A DNA stretch of 64,000 bases from Hemicentrotus pulcherrimus (lineage: Eukaryota; Echinodermata; Echinoidea; Camarodonta; Strongylocentrotidae), in contig BEXV01000006.1 of assembly GCA_003118195.1 (NCBI GenBank), forward strand, positions 312,404-376,403, given 5' to 3'. Position 1 is the first letter of the stretch, and each line of letters begins with the position of its first letter. The notes below the pieces were generated by a model. The model ran no database searches, had not been told where the DNA came from, and worked only from the letters and a program-made list of their open reading frames with translations. The position numbers were made by a program, and so were the translations under genes. Positions 1-13,424 of the stretch are shown piece by piece.

Positions 1-856
1 GGGGGGGGGGTGTTCTTCATCTTTTCACCATCTTATACATGCATTCTCTGTCACAAGCCAGTAGGTCACTCACCCCTTACGCAACCTCCTCTCCAGCGGG
101 CACGGTACGACTTGGAAACGGCGCTAATGTTGCGCCAATTTGTGGAATTGTGTATGCTGCTCCCGCCTACAGCCTACCATTTTGACCGCGACATAAAAAA
201 GGCATTTTTACACTAATGATGGACACGGAACTCGAAGAACGTGTATTATTTCGGTATTAATGTGATGATTTTACGCGAGCTGTGATCAAATTTAATGTTG
301 ACCACAAAGTACATCACATAACCATCATATCCGCTGCAACATAAAATATTCCACAGGATATGGGATATTCGTGTTTCTTTGTAATTCAATCGAATGATTG
401 CCTCATTTTCGAAGCTTTCCGAAATACTTTATTCATCTCGAGGCGATGAAGTAAAATCAGCTTCGGTGAATTGAGAGTTAAATATGTTATTTTTGTGAAA
501 TTAAGCCAATCGTCCTTGGACAATATCAAATGTTTTTCACTATTCATTAGAGATTTGATCGAAGAAGCTTCATGTTCTTTTTTTAGAATGACTTTTAGGC
601 AGCGGAAAATAGATAGAGTAATTAGAGTTTATAGGAATCGGATCGCTAAAAAAATTAAGGTAAAACATTATAGAAATGATTCAAAAATTGAAATGAAATA
701 ATTGGAGTGATATGATTTTTTAAAACAGAACATAAAAATATAGACTCATTTGCCTGATGTTTCAAGCAAACGGTTTTATTTACTGAGAGTTAAAAAAAAA
801 ATTTCGTTGTTGAAATTCTGGAGAGAGATTTATGTATTTGTGTATTTTGTTTTGTA
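1..856. other. No recognised gene; window begins with a G homopolymer
   Basis: The first ten bases are a G run, like the G runs that border two assembly gaps further on. A GC-richer frame is open on the plus strand at 10-216, but I recognise no domain and no splice-bounded exon. The rest is AT-rich with only short chance frames. Confidence 0.5.
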
Positions 857-921
857 TAGCGCCTTGAGTAATTCATTGGAAAGTGCGCTTTACAAATATT
901 TACTATTATTATTATTATAAG
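857..921 (+). repeat. Retroposon-type 3' tail ending in ATT repeats
   Basis: The sequence reads 'agcgccttgag', a short spacer, then 'gcgctttacaaat' followed by ATT trinucleotides. This two-part GCGC...GCGCTTTACAAAT tail running into ATT repeats is common in invertebrate deuterostome and other marine invertebrate genomes as the 3' end of short retroposons. I see no body or RNA polymerase III promoter boxes, so I call only the tail. Confidence 0.45.
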
Positions 922-1285
922 AACCTTATGAATGGATGAATTAATAAAATCAATGATGTTTTCTTGTCCATCAAAATACTGGTTCCCACGGAGAATGGTT
1001 AATCTTATTTTGTATTCGTGTAACCCACTCTCAATTACTCTCTTTATTTGACCTATCAAACAATGATGACAATTGTTTCTATATGCGAAGTTCTGATCAG
1101 TGAATAGAAAAGGTTGCGCAATCAATACTCACCAGCGGAAGCAAGAAACTTCAGACATGAGCGAAAACATAACATTTATTTCGGAAGTCATTTCTTTTCT
1201 CCTTTCTTTGCCCACTCCCGTGACTACAATAACAAAACATTCAGGGGCTGGGCGCCAGTGTTAAGGTTGTAATGTGTGAAAAGGG

Positions 1286-1291
<6 letters not shown>

Positions 1292-1316
<25 letters not shown>

Positions 1317-1317
1317 G
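1292..1317 (+). repeat. (GA)n microsatellite
   Basis: This is an uninterrupted GA dinucleotide tract of about 13 units, preceded by a short GT run. It is the first of many GA tracts on the plus strand in the left third of the window. Confidence 0.9.
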
Positions 1318-1860
1318 GAAGCACTTAAACCACACCTTGTTAAACAGTCCAGTCTTCTTCTGGTGGACCGCGGGGGTTAAATACTTGCGGTGTTCATCAA
1401 TTGATCACTGCCAAAGAAGTGACTGGTTTGTGTACATGATTTGACTTGATTTGTTGACTTTATCTGCCGAAATATCGGGCTCATTATGGGGTTGCCCGTG
1501 ATTCAATCACTGCCGATTTGTTTATTTACTAAATATACTGACTATACTCAAATATTATGAGGTTAGCTGATGATGAGACATAGAGGTCAGTAACCTATCT
1601 ACGATAATGTAACGAAGACGTGTAGCGAAGGTTAGGAAGGGGTCGGGTTTCCCAAATGGACCAAAATTGAAGAAAACTGTATTAAATCTAATCAAATTAA
1701 GTTCTACCAAGAAGTACATGGTCGTATTTAGAGTTCTGCTCGGAGTTCGATACAATCAGGGACATAGGTCCATGTTAAAAATACAACAAAAAAAATGAAA
1801 TAACGATGCTCCGCAGGCCTACACGAAGACTTTGTTTTACAAATGTTCGCTCTTAGACCA

Positions 1861-2075
1861 TTGTCAAGTAATATTTATATATATATATTCATGTGTATGT
1901 TTTATTTCTTTTACCTTGTAATTTTGTATTTCTTTTATAATTTCATTTATGTCTCATTTTGCTTGTGAGGGTTCTCATTTAAAAGCACATGTTGCTTCTC
2001 AGAGGTCCTGTCCCATTTGTATTCTGTATTTATGACTTTTACTTGATGATTTTCTATTGAATTGAATGTAAATTC
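1861..2075 (+). mobile_element. Probable 3' end of a non-LTR retrotransposon (LINE)
   Basis: This T-rich stretch contains 'gtgagggttctcat', then 'aaaagcacatgttgcttctc' and a terminal 'ttgaattgaatg'. CR1/L2-like LINEs in many invertebrates have a similar T-rich 3' UTR with a small hairpin (here AAGCACATGTTGCTT is partly self-complementary) and a short tandem TTGAA tail. No reverse transcriptase remnant is readable just upstream. The call rests on resemblance only; it could be another AT-rich repeat. Confidence 0.4.
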
Positions 2076-3350
2076 CACTCAACTTAAGTACATTCTTATC
2101 ATTACGTTATTCTAATTTATTTTCACTTTGTGTCACTTTCGTTCATAATATTTCATTAGATATTTTGATTTATATGAATTTAATTTGGTTTTATCTAGTT
2201 TAATTTTTCCTTAATTTGTTTTTTCGTCTCTCATCAATTCAATTTATTTTCTTCTTTCGTTTTTTATCTATACTTTTTTTCCGATAAACCTTATGTAATA
2301 TGATTTGATTAATTTACTTCTCGTTGTTATCTTCCTCTGTCTTATTTCCGGTTTATTATTTTCTGGGGACGGGAATAGAATTACCTGTTCTTCGCGGTGA
2401 AAACGGTTAAAATAAAAGAGATAGAAAGGGACGGATAAAAGGGACGCTTGAGTCTTTAATTTAAAGATCACATCGCGACAGGAGGCCGCAAACAGAGATA
2501 CCTTTGTATAAAGTCTAGATAAAAAGGTATACCGGCGGAAATTTGAGTGTACACAGTTGTGAAATACCCACCTCTGACAAGCAAGGGGTGCCGACCCATC
2601 GGGGGTGTTTGTCTTTGGGGATCTCGGTGTTTGATCTGGTATATTTAACACCCTTTGATTTTGCGATCTGTTTCCGACGGCATAGATGGGGTCCGAAATA
2701 TTTACGAAAAGATATAGAGATTGTAAGACAACTGCCCTATCAATATTGCTCCACGGTCCCTTCTAATCCTTCAAATCCCCCTTTTGAACTTCACATTCAT
2801 ATTTTCAGACTCTTAAAGATACTATGACCCTTATACAGCCAACATCAAATTCTGTAGAACTTTGCAGAAATTATGAATATGTCATGCATGTCCTATCTGT
2901 GAAATTTAGACATTAGCAGTGTCCTAATATATTCAAATTATTCAAGGAAACCCGCTTACTTGCTAGACTTCACTGTCAGACACCATTGAGTGACTGACTG
3001 GCTTTTTTCTTCTTCTTTGGTAATACCATACATCAAATGAGCTGTAAAGGGTACATGCACATTTGTTTACATCAATAACCCACTTCTTGTAATGGCCAAA
3101 ATTAAACTGATTGAATCTTTGCGCAGCATACAACGTACGACAATTCGGTACAATGGTCTGAAAATCAGACTATTACTTACTGGCTCTATAGCTCTAAAGT
3201 CGTTTCGACAACTAATAGTCGTTATTTTCCCACATTTTCAAGCCCCCCTTTTTTTTTAAAGAGAAGGTCTTAATTAGTATTTTCTTTCAAATGCCGTTGG
3301 AATTTAACCTTTTCATTTTTTTGGCCTGCAAATGGGACATAGCACGTTTA
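2076..3350. other. No recognised gene
   Basis: This is an AT-rich spacer. A frame at 2543-2827 on the plus strand is slightly GC-richer than its surroundings, but it has no recognisable domain. I see no splice-bounded exon series here. Confidence 0.5.
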
Positions 3351-4116
3351 AAGGCTAAGTCCACTCCAAAAATAATCTGCTTTTAATAGATGCAGAAAAA
3401 CAAGAGAAACAGAGGAGAAGAAAAAATTGATTAAAGTGGGATAACTAATAAGGAAGAAGTTATAAATATTAAAAAAAAACTATGGAACAGTGGAAGTCAC
3501 TACAAAAATTGGCCGAATTTGGTTGTCAGTGTGTAACATCATTGCCTCACTATTTATCAAATGCTTTATATATTTTTGTCCCATTAATTTCCCTTTTTAT
3601 CCCCAAAACTTAATTTCCCCATGCATTTGTCGAGGTTCTATGATTTGTATCATATTACGTGTATGACTTTTCACAAAGTCTTTTATGAACTTTGAAAAAT
3701 TGATACTATTTCCTGAATATTGTATATTCATAACCTTTGATTTTTATATAATTCACATTCTGTGTGATTCAACTGGAAAAAAATTACTCTATATAAAATT
3801 ATAGTGCATCCACACAAAAACACTATTACTATCAATATAACTTGGATGCTGGTGTGAGGAACTAAGATTCTTAGGGAAAAAATGGGAAATTTATATTACA
3901 CAAATTAAGAATACAATCAGTGAATAGTGAGGCAATGACGTCACAGACTCATGAGTGAGTTGCCAATTTGTTTTGTGATTTTCAAAGTTTTTCATGTTAT
4001 TAAAAATTCATAACTTTCCTATTAGTTATCCGATTTTGCTCAAACTTTTTGATTGGTTTGTCTGATTTGTCTGCTTCTATTGTAAGTCAATTATTTTTGG
4101 AGTAGACTTGCCCTTT
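3351..4116. mobile_element. MITE-like element with long terminal inverted repeats
   Basis: The left end, starting 'aaggctaagtccactccaaa', is matched at the right end by the reverse complement of 'ttggagtagacttgccctt'. The similarity continues inward through an 'ataatctgcttttaatagat' / 'ataattgacttacaatagaa' pair to a matched 'attgcctcactatt' / 'aatagtgaggcaatga' pair near 3540 and 3926. Each arm is therefore roughly 200 bp or more, with an AT-rich centre. TA lies immediately outside each end (3349-3350 and 4117-4118), consistent with a TA target duplication of the Tc1/mariner type. There is no transposase frame, so it is non-autonomous. Confidence 0.75.
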
Positions 4117-4471
4117 TACAACCTGTAAAAAAATCCAACAACAGCCCGGAACGTTGTTTCGTGTATCTCAGTAAAATAATACATGTATTAAATCGGAGTA
4201 TGTAGCACAAGATCGATAATACGTTTTATTTGGACTGATGGAAATGCAAATAAACACTGTCGTAATCGACTCAGGTTGAATCTTTGAGGTATATAGAGGC
4301 GATGCAATTGTCCATCTCCCGAGGGGCTTGCTATAGCATCTTCTATCTTTGTATTTCCACTTTATTAAGGTATTCCTCGATTTTTAGTTCTAATTGCACC
4401 CATATATAAATTGAAGTTAGCAATGGATAGAGTGCAATGATAATATAGACCGAGAAAGGAAAATATAATGA

Positions 4472-4478
4472 TAGAGAA

Positions 4479-4509
<31 letters not shown>

Positions 4510-4523
4510 GAGAGAGAGAGAGA
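4472..4523 (+). repeat. (GA)n microsatellite
   Basis: This is a nearly pure GA tract with one GGG interruption. Its minus-strand translations give the serine-leucine low-complexity frames seen here, which are not genes. Confidence 0.9.
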
Positions 4524-4850
4524 AGGGGGTATAGAAATGGAAAGGCGACAAGGGTGTGAGAGATTTCCTCTATTTTGACAAAACATGTTTTTGAATGTTT
4601 AACGAACGGAGAAAGGTGCGCCAACCAATAGTAATTATGATAATTCCGATGTCCCCGAGTACATTGCCCTCTCTCTAACAGACATAGCCTGCATTCTTTT
4701 TTCTTTCTAGAAAGACAAACAAAATGAGAAAAAGGTATCTAAGGAGTTAAGATTCCTGAATATTTACACAACCTTTATTATAAAGGAAGATGAACAATGA
4801 TATGGCAGAGAGGGGTAAGTGCACGGATTGACCAAAGAAACGAGAAGAGA

Positions 4851-4884
4851 GTGCGCGTGTGTGCATGCGTGTGCACGCGTGTGT
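4851..4884. repeat. Alternating purine-pyrimidine (GT/GC) tract
   Basis: About 34 bases of GTGCGCGTGTGTGCATGCGT-type sequence alternate almost strictly between purine and pyrimidine. Such tracts can adopt Z-DNA under supercoiling. I have no evidence of a function here. Confidence 0.6.
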
Positions 4885-5784
4885 TGTATTGTTTTAATAT
4901 TGAATGAAATCAAAAAAGAACAAATTACGGAAAAACTAATAAAGAGTTAGTGTTGGCAAGTTATTATTTTCATCTGTTCAGGACTATTTTATAGCATCAT
5001 CAAAACTACCACTCTCTTAAATTGAAGATAATATTGTCGTTTGTAAGTTTCATTGGTATCTTCTTTTTTTCTTATCAAAATGGCGGTGGTTTTGTCGAAA
5101 TGGACATTTTATTATCTGATTCTATAATGCTCTCTACGAAACAGGTTACATGAATCATGGACCAACTAGTATACAGGTCCATGTATAAATCCTGAGAAAA
5201 AAAAACGGTTCTAACTAAAAACGAAACGACCCGAGCGACCTTCTGCTGAATGGCGTCAGTTAATTTGAAGCATGGGATAAGAAGACGGAAATTTAAAAGA
5301 AAAAAATAAAATATATTTATTCCCCATATCTAGGATTGTTTCCGGTTACAGCCATGCATATTTCAGAACAAATCAAACACATTAACCTTGGAATAAAAAC
5401 AACGTAACCTTGGAATGGAAGTTAGAATACAGGATATTGTTTTGGTGGAAAAAAGGTGGAATTTTCAAATAATTTTTTTGAAAACACCGTCATGCTAGTG
5501 TAAAATAAATATACGAAATACTACCAATTCAATTTAACATATCAACAATGAATTTGAAATATTTTACAAAAATATATAACTTCCGATTAACGCCAATCAG
5601 ATTTAAGTAGGCCTATCTTATTTTCAGCATTTAACATCGCACTAAATATTTCAAATGTGACTGATAGCCTATGTCTAAAGCCAACATGAATATGGATAAT
5701 TACGGAAAATGTATAACCCCAAATCTTGAGAGGGAAAGACAAGTGTAAACAACATAAAGAAAATAGGGATTATAATTTAATATC

Positions 5785-6370
5785 GCACACAATGCAATAA
5801 TAATCATCGGACCGCTATTGTGGAATGAACTCCCGTCAGATGTAATAAATACCGACTTGCTGCATACCTTTAAACGCAAATTCAAAATATTCCTTTTGAA
5901 CACTTCCGTAATTCAACCCATGGCTCCTAAATTATATATGAAGGCTCTTTTTATGTCCTTGGTCTTATTGTCGCCTCTCTCGTGTTTTTTTTTTCGGTAT
6001 TTATTTTCCCTTCTTTTTTCCCCTCTAAATATTTTGAACATAATCTCAGGCTCAATGGACTGCTCTTATTTATAAAAAGGGATTCTACAATGTACAAGCT
6101 TAGCTTTCTACTATATTACCCCTATATTTCACCACAAATACATTTGTCTAATTTCAGTTAAAATACCATGCAATGTATCTTTATCTCCGTATGTTCATTC
6201 GAATGTATTTTTACTTTCATCGCCTGATATTATTGTATGTATTTTTTTTTTTACACACATTGAAAGAACAATTCTCTTCATTCTTATTGATTGCTGTTTT
6301 TTTAATTATGTAATGAATGTGGAAGTGAAATATGAAAAAGAAACTGAACTAAAATTGGAAACTGAAATAT
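5785..6370 (+). pseudogene. Decayed LINE reverse-transcriptase C-terminus with 3' tail
   Basis: From 5809 one frame reads GPLLWNELPSD and soon after LHTFKRKFKIFLLN. This is the usual closing motif of CR1/jockey-type LINE polyproteins (GPxLWNxLP followed by a Phe-Lys-Arg-rich helix ending FLL). The frame closes at 6075 after a non-coding-looking extension. A T-rich stretch follows and ends near 6340-6370 with 'gaaactgaactaaaattgga', which resembles a LINE tail. The frame upstream of 5785 is broken, so only the last part of the element survives. It is a dead fragment on the plus strand. Confidence 0.65.
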
Positions 6371-7906
6371 TGTACATTTCATGTCGCTACATGTACCACC
6401 AGGCACTAGTATACACATATTACACACACATATATATATATATGTATACATATATATTTTCATTCCAATTCAGGATCTATACCGCATATTTGCAATTGGG
6501 TAATTCAAAAAAATGTTTTATGCCTTTAAGGTCTATTTATACACCTTACGATTTCACGAGAAATTAGTTAAAGTGGTAGCTTTCAATACGATTCATTTAT
6601 CAACATAACGTCTATGTAATTACGCCTTTGACAAATCCCCGTTCGTATGTCATAAAATACAAGTCTGAAATTAATCATAAATGTTATTTATATTCGTTTT
6701 GTTTCCTCATATCGCTCCAAGAAATGGTCATCAACACCATAGAAATCATAACTACTATTGGTTAATGTAAATTGAAAGTAATAGTAACGACTTGACCTTT
6801 GTTTTGTATTTTGAAATCTAAGAAGTGATAGTAGAGCCCCTAACGTTTTTCGTTGGTTTTGCTTTTTGAGTGTGAACTTCAAGATCAAGGAACTTCGTTA
6901 ATGATTTTATTGCACACGAACAGATAATCCTGATGAGGAAATAACTGATCGCTGTGATAGTAGCAATCTACAAACAATATGAATCGGGTTCCTAAAGTTG
7001 GGCTTATCTGAGAGAAAAGTTAAGAGAAAAATAAACAGAAAAGACTTGAAAAAAGGTATATTTCAAAACAATCTGTTTTTAAACTTGATATATTATATCA
7101 CTGATTTCCCATTGATTGTCATATTTTTAGTCTCGAATTAGGCTGCACAAGTGATGATAATAATGAAGGAGAAGGAAAAGTGTGTATGGGGTGTTTAAAA
7201 GTGTGTAAGAGAGAAAGAGAAAGATGAGAGAGAGAGAAGCAGAGGCGGTGTGAGATGGACTTAATGTTATACAAGATATGTATTGGTATTGTGTTTTGTG
7301 TTATCAAGCGTCTTTGGTATCTATCAATATTCTGCTCATAAATATAATAACATAGTAACAGGAATTTAAATTGTATAACTGAAGTATTGTATATCATAAA
7401 CCACATTGAATACATTAACTGTATAACAAAAGATATTGTAATGTGAAAAATATAAAAAGTTAATTAAGAATAGTGAGATGAGCTGACAGAAGCGAAAAAT
7501 AATAAGAAGGCAAAGTTGAGACCACAAATAGAAGTCCATCTCACCTCCTTGGTTTCGCACTTGCAAGTAATTACGTAAACAATCTCTATAGGGAATTCCC
7601 CTACCCATCGGCGTTCTTTCATTCTTACCAAAGCCACCGTCTGGCGTTCAGACGGTCATAATTGAAAATATCCCTTTAAACTAAAACCAAAAGTGTTGTG
7701 TCGGTAGAAGGCTTTAGATATGCTCAGAGACGATCATTGCTTCCATTAGCACTTCACAGTAGGTAACCCACCCTAGTCAGTTTCGTTTTGAAACTTAGAA
7801 ATCGATTTGTCAGGGCGTTGGTTAGACAGTTAGAAGAAGAAGAAGGTATTCTCTGAAGAAAAAAATGTGTGAGAAATAGAAAATGATACTTAGAGTATAT
7901 AATTCA

Positions 7907-8003
7907 AAGAGAGAGAGGGAAGGAAAGAGAGGGAGAGAAAGATAGAAAGAGAGAGAGGGAGAGAGAGGGGAAGGGAGAGAGGAAGAAAAAGAGAGAGGGA
8001 GTG
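7907..8003 (+). repeat. Imperfect GA-rich tract
   Basis: This is an almost continuous purine tract (GAGAGAGGGA, AAGAGAGGGA and similar) of about 100 bases. A weaker version lies at 7197-7242. Confidence 0.8.
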
Positions 8004-8689
8004 GTAGGGACATAAAGTGGGAGGAAAAAATACACGACTTGTTTATTAGGTTATTGAATTACCTCTCAAAGTATTCTTCAAACACCAACAAGGCGCCAGT
8101 GACACAGCACTCCCAAAGTAAATTGATGAATGATTCAGCTTTAAAGTAACACACACAAAAAGAATCTCGCTATTCTCACCTATGGCATGAAAACAAGATA
8201 TTTACAAGTTTTGACATCATGTTGGAGGGCGAAAAAACAAGCTGCAAAAAGGAAGAAAGCTTGTCGAATACTTCCCTCCTAAGCGGTTAAGGGTTGATTA
8301 ATTGATTCCTGCTTTGGAAGCGAGCTCATAATATGTGATTAATGCTTCTGCAGACGATCAGATTCGCGTGCAATTATTTCCCGCGCTCTACAGGCATATC
8401 ACACAGGTGTTAATTACCCGACACTTAAGGGACCTAATTGAAGGAGTAGTCTACACACTAAAACGTTTTGGGGGATAGTTTTTTTTTATATCCAAATTAC
8501 TGAATATAAAGAAAGAAGTCGGTATATGTGATTTGGTTTTTTAATTACATTTAAGATGGATACTCTCTGCATTCCAGCCAATCATTGTATACAAGAAATA
8601 TATATATATAGAGAGAGAGAGAACGCAGACAGACCAATTGCATAAGCCAAAAATAGAGAAAAAAACAACAACACAAACACTAGATATTT

Positions 8690-8870
8690 ACATAAATAAG
8701 TAAAGGGGTAAAAAAGCAATAGATGAATAGAAAGATCGATCAATAGATAGAAAAACAACTTAATAAATGCATAAATAAGTCAATGAATAAGATATGAATA
8801 AATGAATGATTGAATATACAAATAATAAATAAATGAATAAATAAACGATTAAAAACATAACAGGACACAA
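8690..8870. repeat. Degenerate TAAATGAATAAA-type AT repeat
   Basis: Short blocks such as 'ataaataagt', 'aataaatgaa' and 'taaataaatg' recur with variable spacing. It looks like a decayed tetranucleotide (AATA/AATG) array. Confidence 0.5.
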
Positions 8871-10189
8871 TCAACAGGTATATTTTGGTCAGAAACAACC
8901 CACAAATTCGTCGTCAGAAATTATTTTCCTCAACCAATATCACAACGCGTTCAAACTAATTCAGAAACCCTGTGAATACACAACAATTAGTCATCAAATA
9001 TCCTTAAACGGACACCATACATTGAGGGAAATACCCTTATAAAAGAGTTAAAGTGCATCCAATGGAACCTTGAGTTCCACCCCTGATTAAGCTTGAAATA
9101 CGTAACTTCAGTCAGGTATTTAATTCCGGGTTAATTTAACCATATCCAGTAGGATTTATAACAATCGACCAATGTCCATTTGTGAATATAATAATGGCGA
9201 ATGCGGTCGAATCTAAAACGCCTGAATCCGGATTAAAATTATTCTGTTTACATCCTAAACAAATCATGCAAAGCCATTATGACGTTATGGAATATTGACT
9301 TTTGACTTTTGTCAAGGTTCCGAAAATTGCGTAAGTGACTGTCAGCGGGGAAAATGATAATTTTCGCATGTATGCAGTCATGATGACCTTTATATTTATA
9401 AAGACGACACCGTGTCGATCAATACAAGATTGAACATAACGTGGACATGCTTTAGACCTGTTAGATAAGCTGCACACCTTTTAATCATGTTTATTCATAT
9501 GTTTATTTATAAGTTTATTAGATCGTTATGAGCATTTGGGTTTCTTAAACAGGTTAAATATAGATCGATAAATAATACACTGGACTTGTTATATAAATTG
9601 AGTGCATTGATGATCATAAAATATTGAAATATAAAGTGTTAATGAGAATTTTTCTCGATTTAAAATAACTATGAATGTAGTTAAAAAGATACAAGCTGGA
9701 GCTGGAGGTCATTTTAGTTTCATATTCAAAACATGGTTCCACATAACGACAGCATTTATCGATCGTCATTTGAAAATAAGTGAAGTTTGCAAAATTGGTT
9801 TGCACCGTTATTAAACTCATTGACACGAGATAAGGTAACGAATACGTCTAATCATTTAACAACATGGGTGTCGTGCAAAAGGTCTAAGTTTTCAGACTAA
9901 CCACTAACATGGAAGGCGGTGTATGTTGGTGCCCGAGGAAGTCGTTGGAAGTCTTGGCTGTCAGACGTCACCGAGTTCGCCTTCTTTTGACGAGTGACTT
10001 TCCTCTTTTCTTTATCCCGATGATTGGGTGAAAGTGATATTTGTGCGGGATCACTATCCACTTTCTAGGAATCGGATGAAAAATATGATCAAATCGAATT
10101 AGGTCCCCGGAGACACCCAATAATAATACATGACGGTATATTTTCTTTGATCATTATTGGGAAGAAGGAGAGAAATGTAGAAAGGTGGA

Positions 10190-10216
10190 AGGGAGAGGGG
10201 AGAGTGAGATAGAGAA

Positions 10217-10251
<35 letters not shown>

Positions 10252-10275
10252 AAGAGATAGATAGAGAGAGAGAGT
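10190..10275 (+). repeat. GA-rich microsatellite
   Basis: This purine tract contains pure (GA)n segments broken by AT dinucleotides. Minus-strand frames across it are low-complexity Ser/Leu translations. Confidence 0.85.
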
Positions 10276-11212
10276 GAGAACATTGATAAAATTATAATTT
10301 AAATGAAGAAAAGAAAACAATAAAGCAAGGAATTACAACGGTATAAGAAGACTATGGCTACAAGCATTCTTTACTTCTTATAGTTTCGACTTTTGTTCTA
10401 TTACAATCATAGTTCCTAATGACGACCGCAGTTCAAGCCTTTCAAGGTGAAAATCTGGGCATTGAAATATGTTTCTCATGATCTAATCTATCTTAGTCAT
10501 TATAATGTTAGTGTTTTGTGTCCAATTTCTAGGAGGAAACAATTAATTCTAGAAAGGAAGTAAAGAAATGTAAGTGGAAAATGATAAATATCACCGATTG
10601 AGATAATAATTAAGCAAATATTGACAATATAAAGTTTTAGGGGGTGAAAGAAAAAAAGGTCAACTAAAAGCAAGATGATTTATGAAAAGTGCATGTAATA
10701 ACGGGAAAAAATCCCACAGCGATTGTTATGGCACAGTCTACATGTTTGTTTGTTTGTTTATTTTAAATCAAAAAGGGAAAACAACGCAACTCGTCATTAT
10801 TGAAATGAAAACAAAAAAACGGAGGTGAGTAATGAACTAATAACAACTGTTTCCTCCATGCACTTGTTCTACTTTGAAATTAATGATTAAAAACACATCG
10901 TTGTAACATATCATCAATATGTCCGCTCACTTAAAACTATTAATGAAATGACATGATATACTAAACAAATGAAAAGGCTGGCCTATGACATTGGATATTT
11001 TTTTTAAACTATTAACAAACAATCCTTTGGGGATTTTTTTATTTTTTGTATGGGTGTACTTTATGTCAAAAATCCTCATACGACATTTTGTTAATCATAG
11101 AAAAAAAAAGGTAAATAGGAAAATAACATCAACAACGAAATGATACAAAACAAAAATATATTAATCATAGGGAAACAGGAAAATATTCTGTGTCTTTTCC
11201 CTTTTTGCTTAC

Positions 11213-11311
11213 GCTCTCTCTCTCTCTCTCTCTCACACACACTCACACACACACACACACACACTCTCTCTCTCTCTCTCTCTCTCTCCATCTCTCCCCC
11301 TCTCTCTCTCT
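11213..11311 (+). repeat. Compound (CT)n(CA)n(CT)n microsatellite
   Basis: A CT tract passes into CACACA with TCACAC interruptions and then back into a CT tract. It is one of the few CT-on-plus tracts in the first 23 kb. Confidence 0.9.
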
Positions 11312-13424
11312 GCTATTCTGCATCACTGGGAACCAATTTCATTGAAACGGCTCATCGCTGATGTAACTTTTTTTTATCTCATAGAGTCGAACTTTTGGTT
11401 TTCTCGGAGCTACTTTTCAATTCAAATTTATATAATTTCGCGTTTTGTATGGCAAATTATTCATAACTGAATTCGTGTCAAATGACTTATAAAATAATAT
11501 TTTCGTAGACATAGTCACTTTAATAGTAGATATGTCATTATGGATTGGGGCTTCCAACAAATATAACGATTGCAGATTCTAGGTATGCTTCATCAGCTTC
11601 AATATTAAATCATAAAAAACGAATACTCAACGATTACGAAGGAAACGAATGAACGGGGATATCGATTAAATATTTTTCTTTTATATGACGAATATGATAA
11701 CATACATATTGTAACTATTCATATTGTAACTATCGACAGTTTTTAATGGAACATTTATTGAACCTTCAACTGCTAATTTTTCGAGTTCCATGTTTCCAGG
11801 AGTGAATATCGAAAAAAAAAAAATATATCCCACCATTCGTCTCGAGTCTGGCCCCTTGCATTTGTCATCACCTACAAGCTTCTCTTCATCTCTAATGAGC
11901 CGCAAATCGGCAACTACGTCATAATGCAATTCAGCTCGACACCTTACAAATCAAAACAAGATCAGACAAATTAAAGGAAGCCTAATTATCTCATTTGTGT
12001 CAAAACGTCACGGTTTCTAGCCACGATGATCGAGCACATTTTTGACGAGTTCATAAACAAAGGAATGTTTTCATATTTTGAATGAATGACGGAAAAAATA
12101 ATTGAGGGAAGTGGAAAATTGGGTTTGTCTTAAAAACCTAGCTCGAGGCGGTTATCACGGTTATGATTATAATCGGTATTTTATATGTAGTTATAGTGCA
12201 TTGAGCCGCTGATTTAAAGGCCTCGGTTCGATATCTTTAATATACACACCTAAGAAATAAATAATGTAATGATGTCATAACCATGCATATGCTTCACACC
12301 TGACATTATATTACTATTAGATGTGTGTTGCATTGGAAAATGCTGATTAATCAAACCTTTGTGTCCATTCGAGCTCTGCATCAATCACAAACGATCATTT
12401 CTTTCGCTTCATCTTTTTTTTTCTTTTTCCCATTGTTTAATTCAATTAATATCTTTACAGATCTGTTCTTGATGAAATAATGTGCAATGACATCTAACAA
12501 TAATAAGCCGTCCGTGGTTCTATTTCTAGATATAGTGGGCAGAAATTACACGGAAATAGACACTGCATCTTAGCACTTTTCGCTCCTAATGAACAAATGT
12601 TCGTCATCACATTTTCATTAGGGTATATGAAAACAAGATTTCCTTCAAATTGACTGTCCGAACATACTGTTATAAAATGTTCATAGTGTTGATCATTAAT
12701 GAATACATCTCTCACGGAATTGGGGCAACAAAATGTTTTGCCATTTCTAAAAATTGAAAGTTGCATTCCATTAAATAAAAGCGAATTTCATATTTTGTGA
12801 ATGTTAATCCTTTGATCATTTCTCTTAACCGTAGTGATAATCAACCGTTCTGGACTTTTGAAGCTGTTTTATTACCTATGGCGAGATTACAGCAATAACG
12901 TAATAAATCTAAATGACATCACTGTTTAAGAAATCGCATTATCTTTTAATTCAGAAGTAAATTTAGATTATACTGTTTCTGTCATACAAACTAACGATAT
13001 GTACATCACAAACGGAAACGATGAATAAATCTGTAATTCGAAAAAGCAGGTTCGGAAATATGATATAATAAACCTAATTTTTAAAACAATGTTATGAATA
13101 TTAATGTACATTATTTTTTTAGTTTTTCTTCTTATTTATTCGTGTCTTCTTCTCTGCTGTCTTTTCCCCCCGTCTTCTTTGTCTTCTCTATATTTTTCAT
13201 TTTCTTACTCTCATCATTATCATCACTTACTTGGTTGACACCCTTTCATTGTCCTCTTGATATCGAGAACAAGGAATACACCTTAACATCCGAACATTGC
13301 GGTGGGTATATGTTAATCCACAGGACATTACCCACAACCTGTTATGGGTTGATGACCAATAAAGCAGGTCAATTATGAAATAAAATGAATCTGCTGTCAT
13401 AGGCGCTCACTGTCAGATGCTGTC

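Larger units (their letters stand above)
6371..13424. other. Long gene-poor spacer with simple repeats
   Basis: I found no splice-bounded exon or recognisable protein in this stretch. It holds the GA/CT tracts listed separately, TA-rich runs near 6425-6455 and 8598-8610, and a TAAATGAATAAA-like degenerate AT repeat around 8690-8870. A minus-strand frame at 12494-12766 is not low-complexity, but it shows no motif and has no flanking support. Confidence 0.5.

Noticed and set aside
12494..12766. 90-codon minus-strand frame with several Cys
   Set aside because: No family pattern in the Cys spacing, AT-rich composition, and no flanking exon signals.
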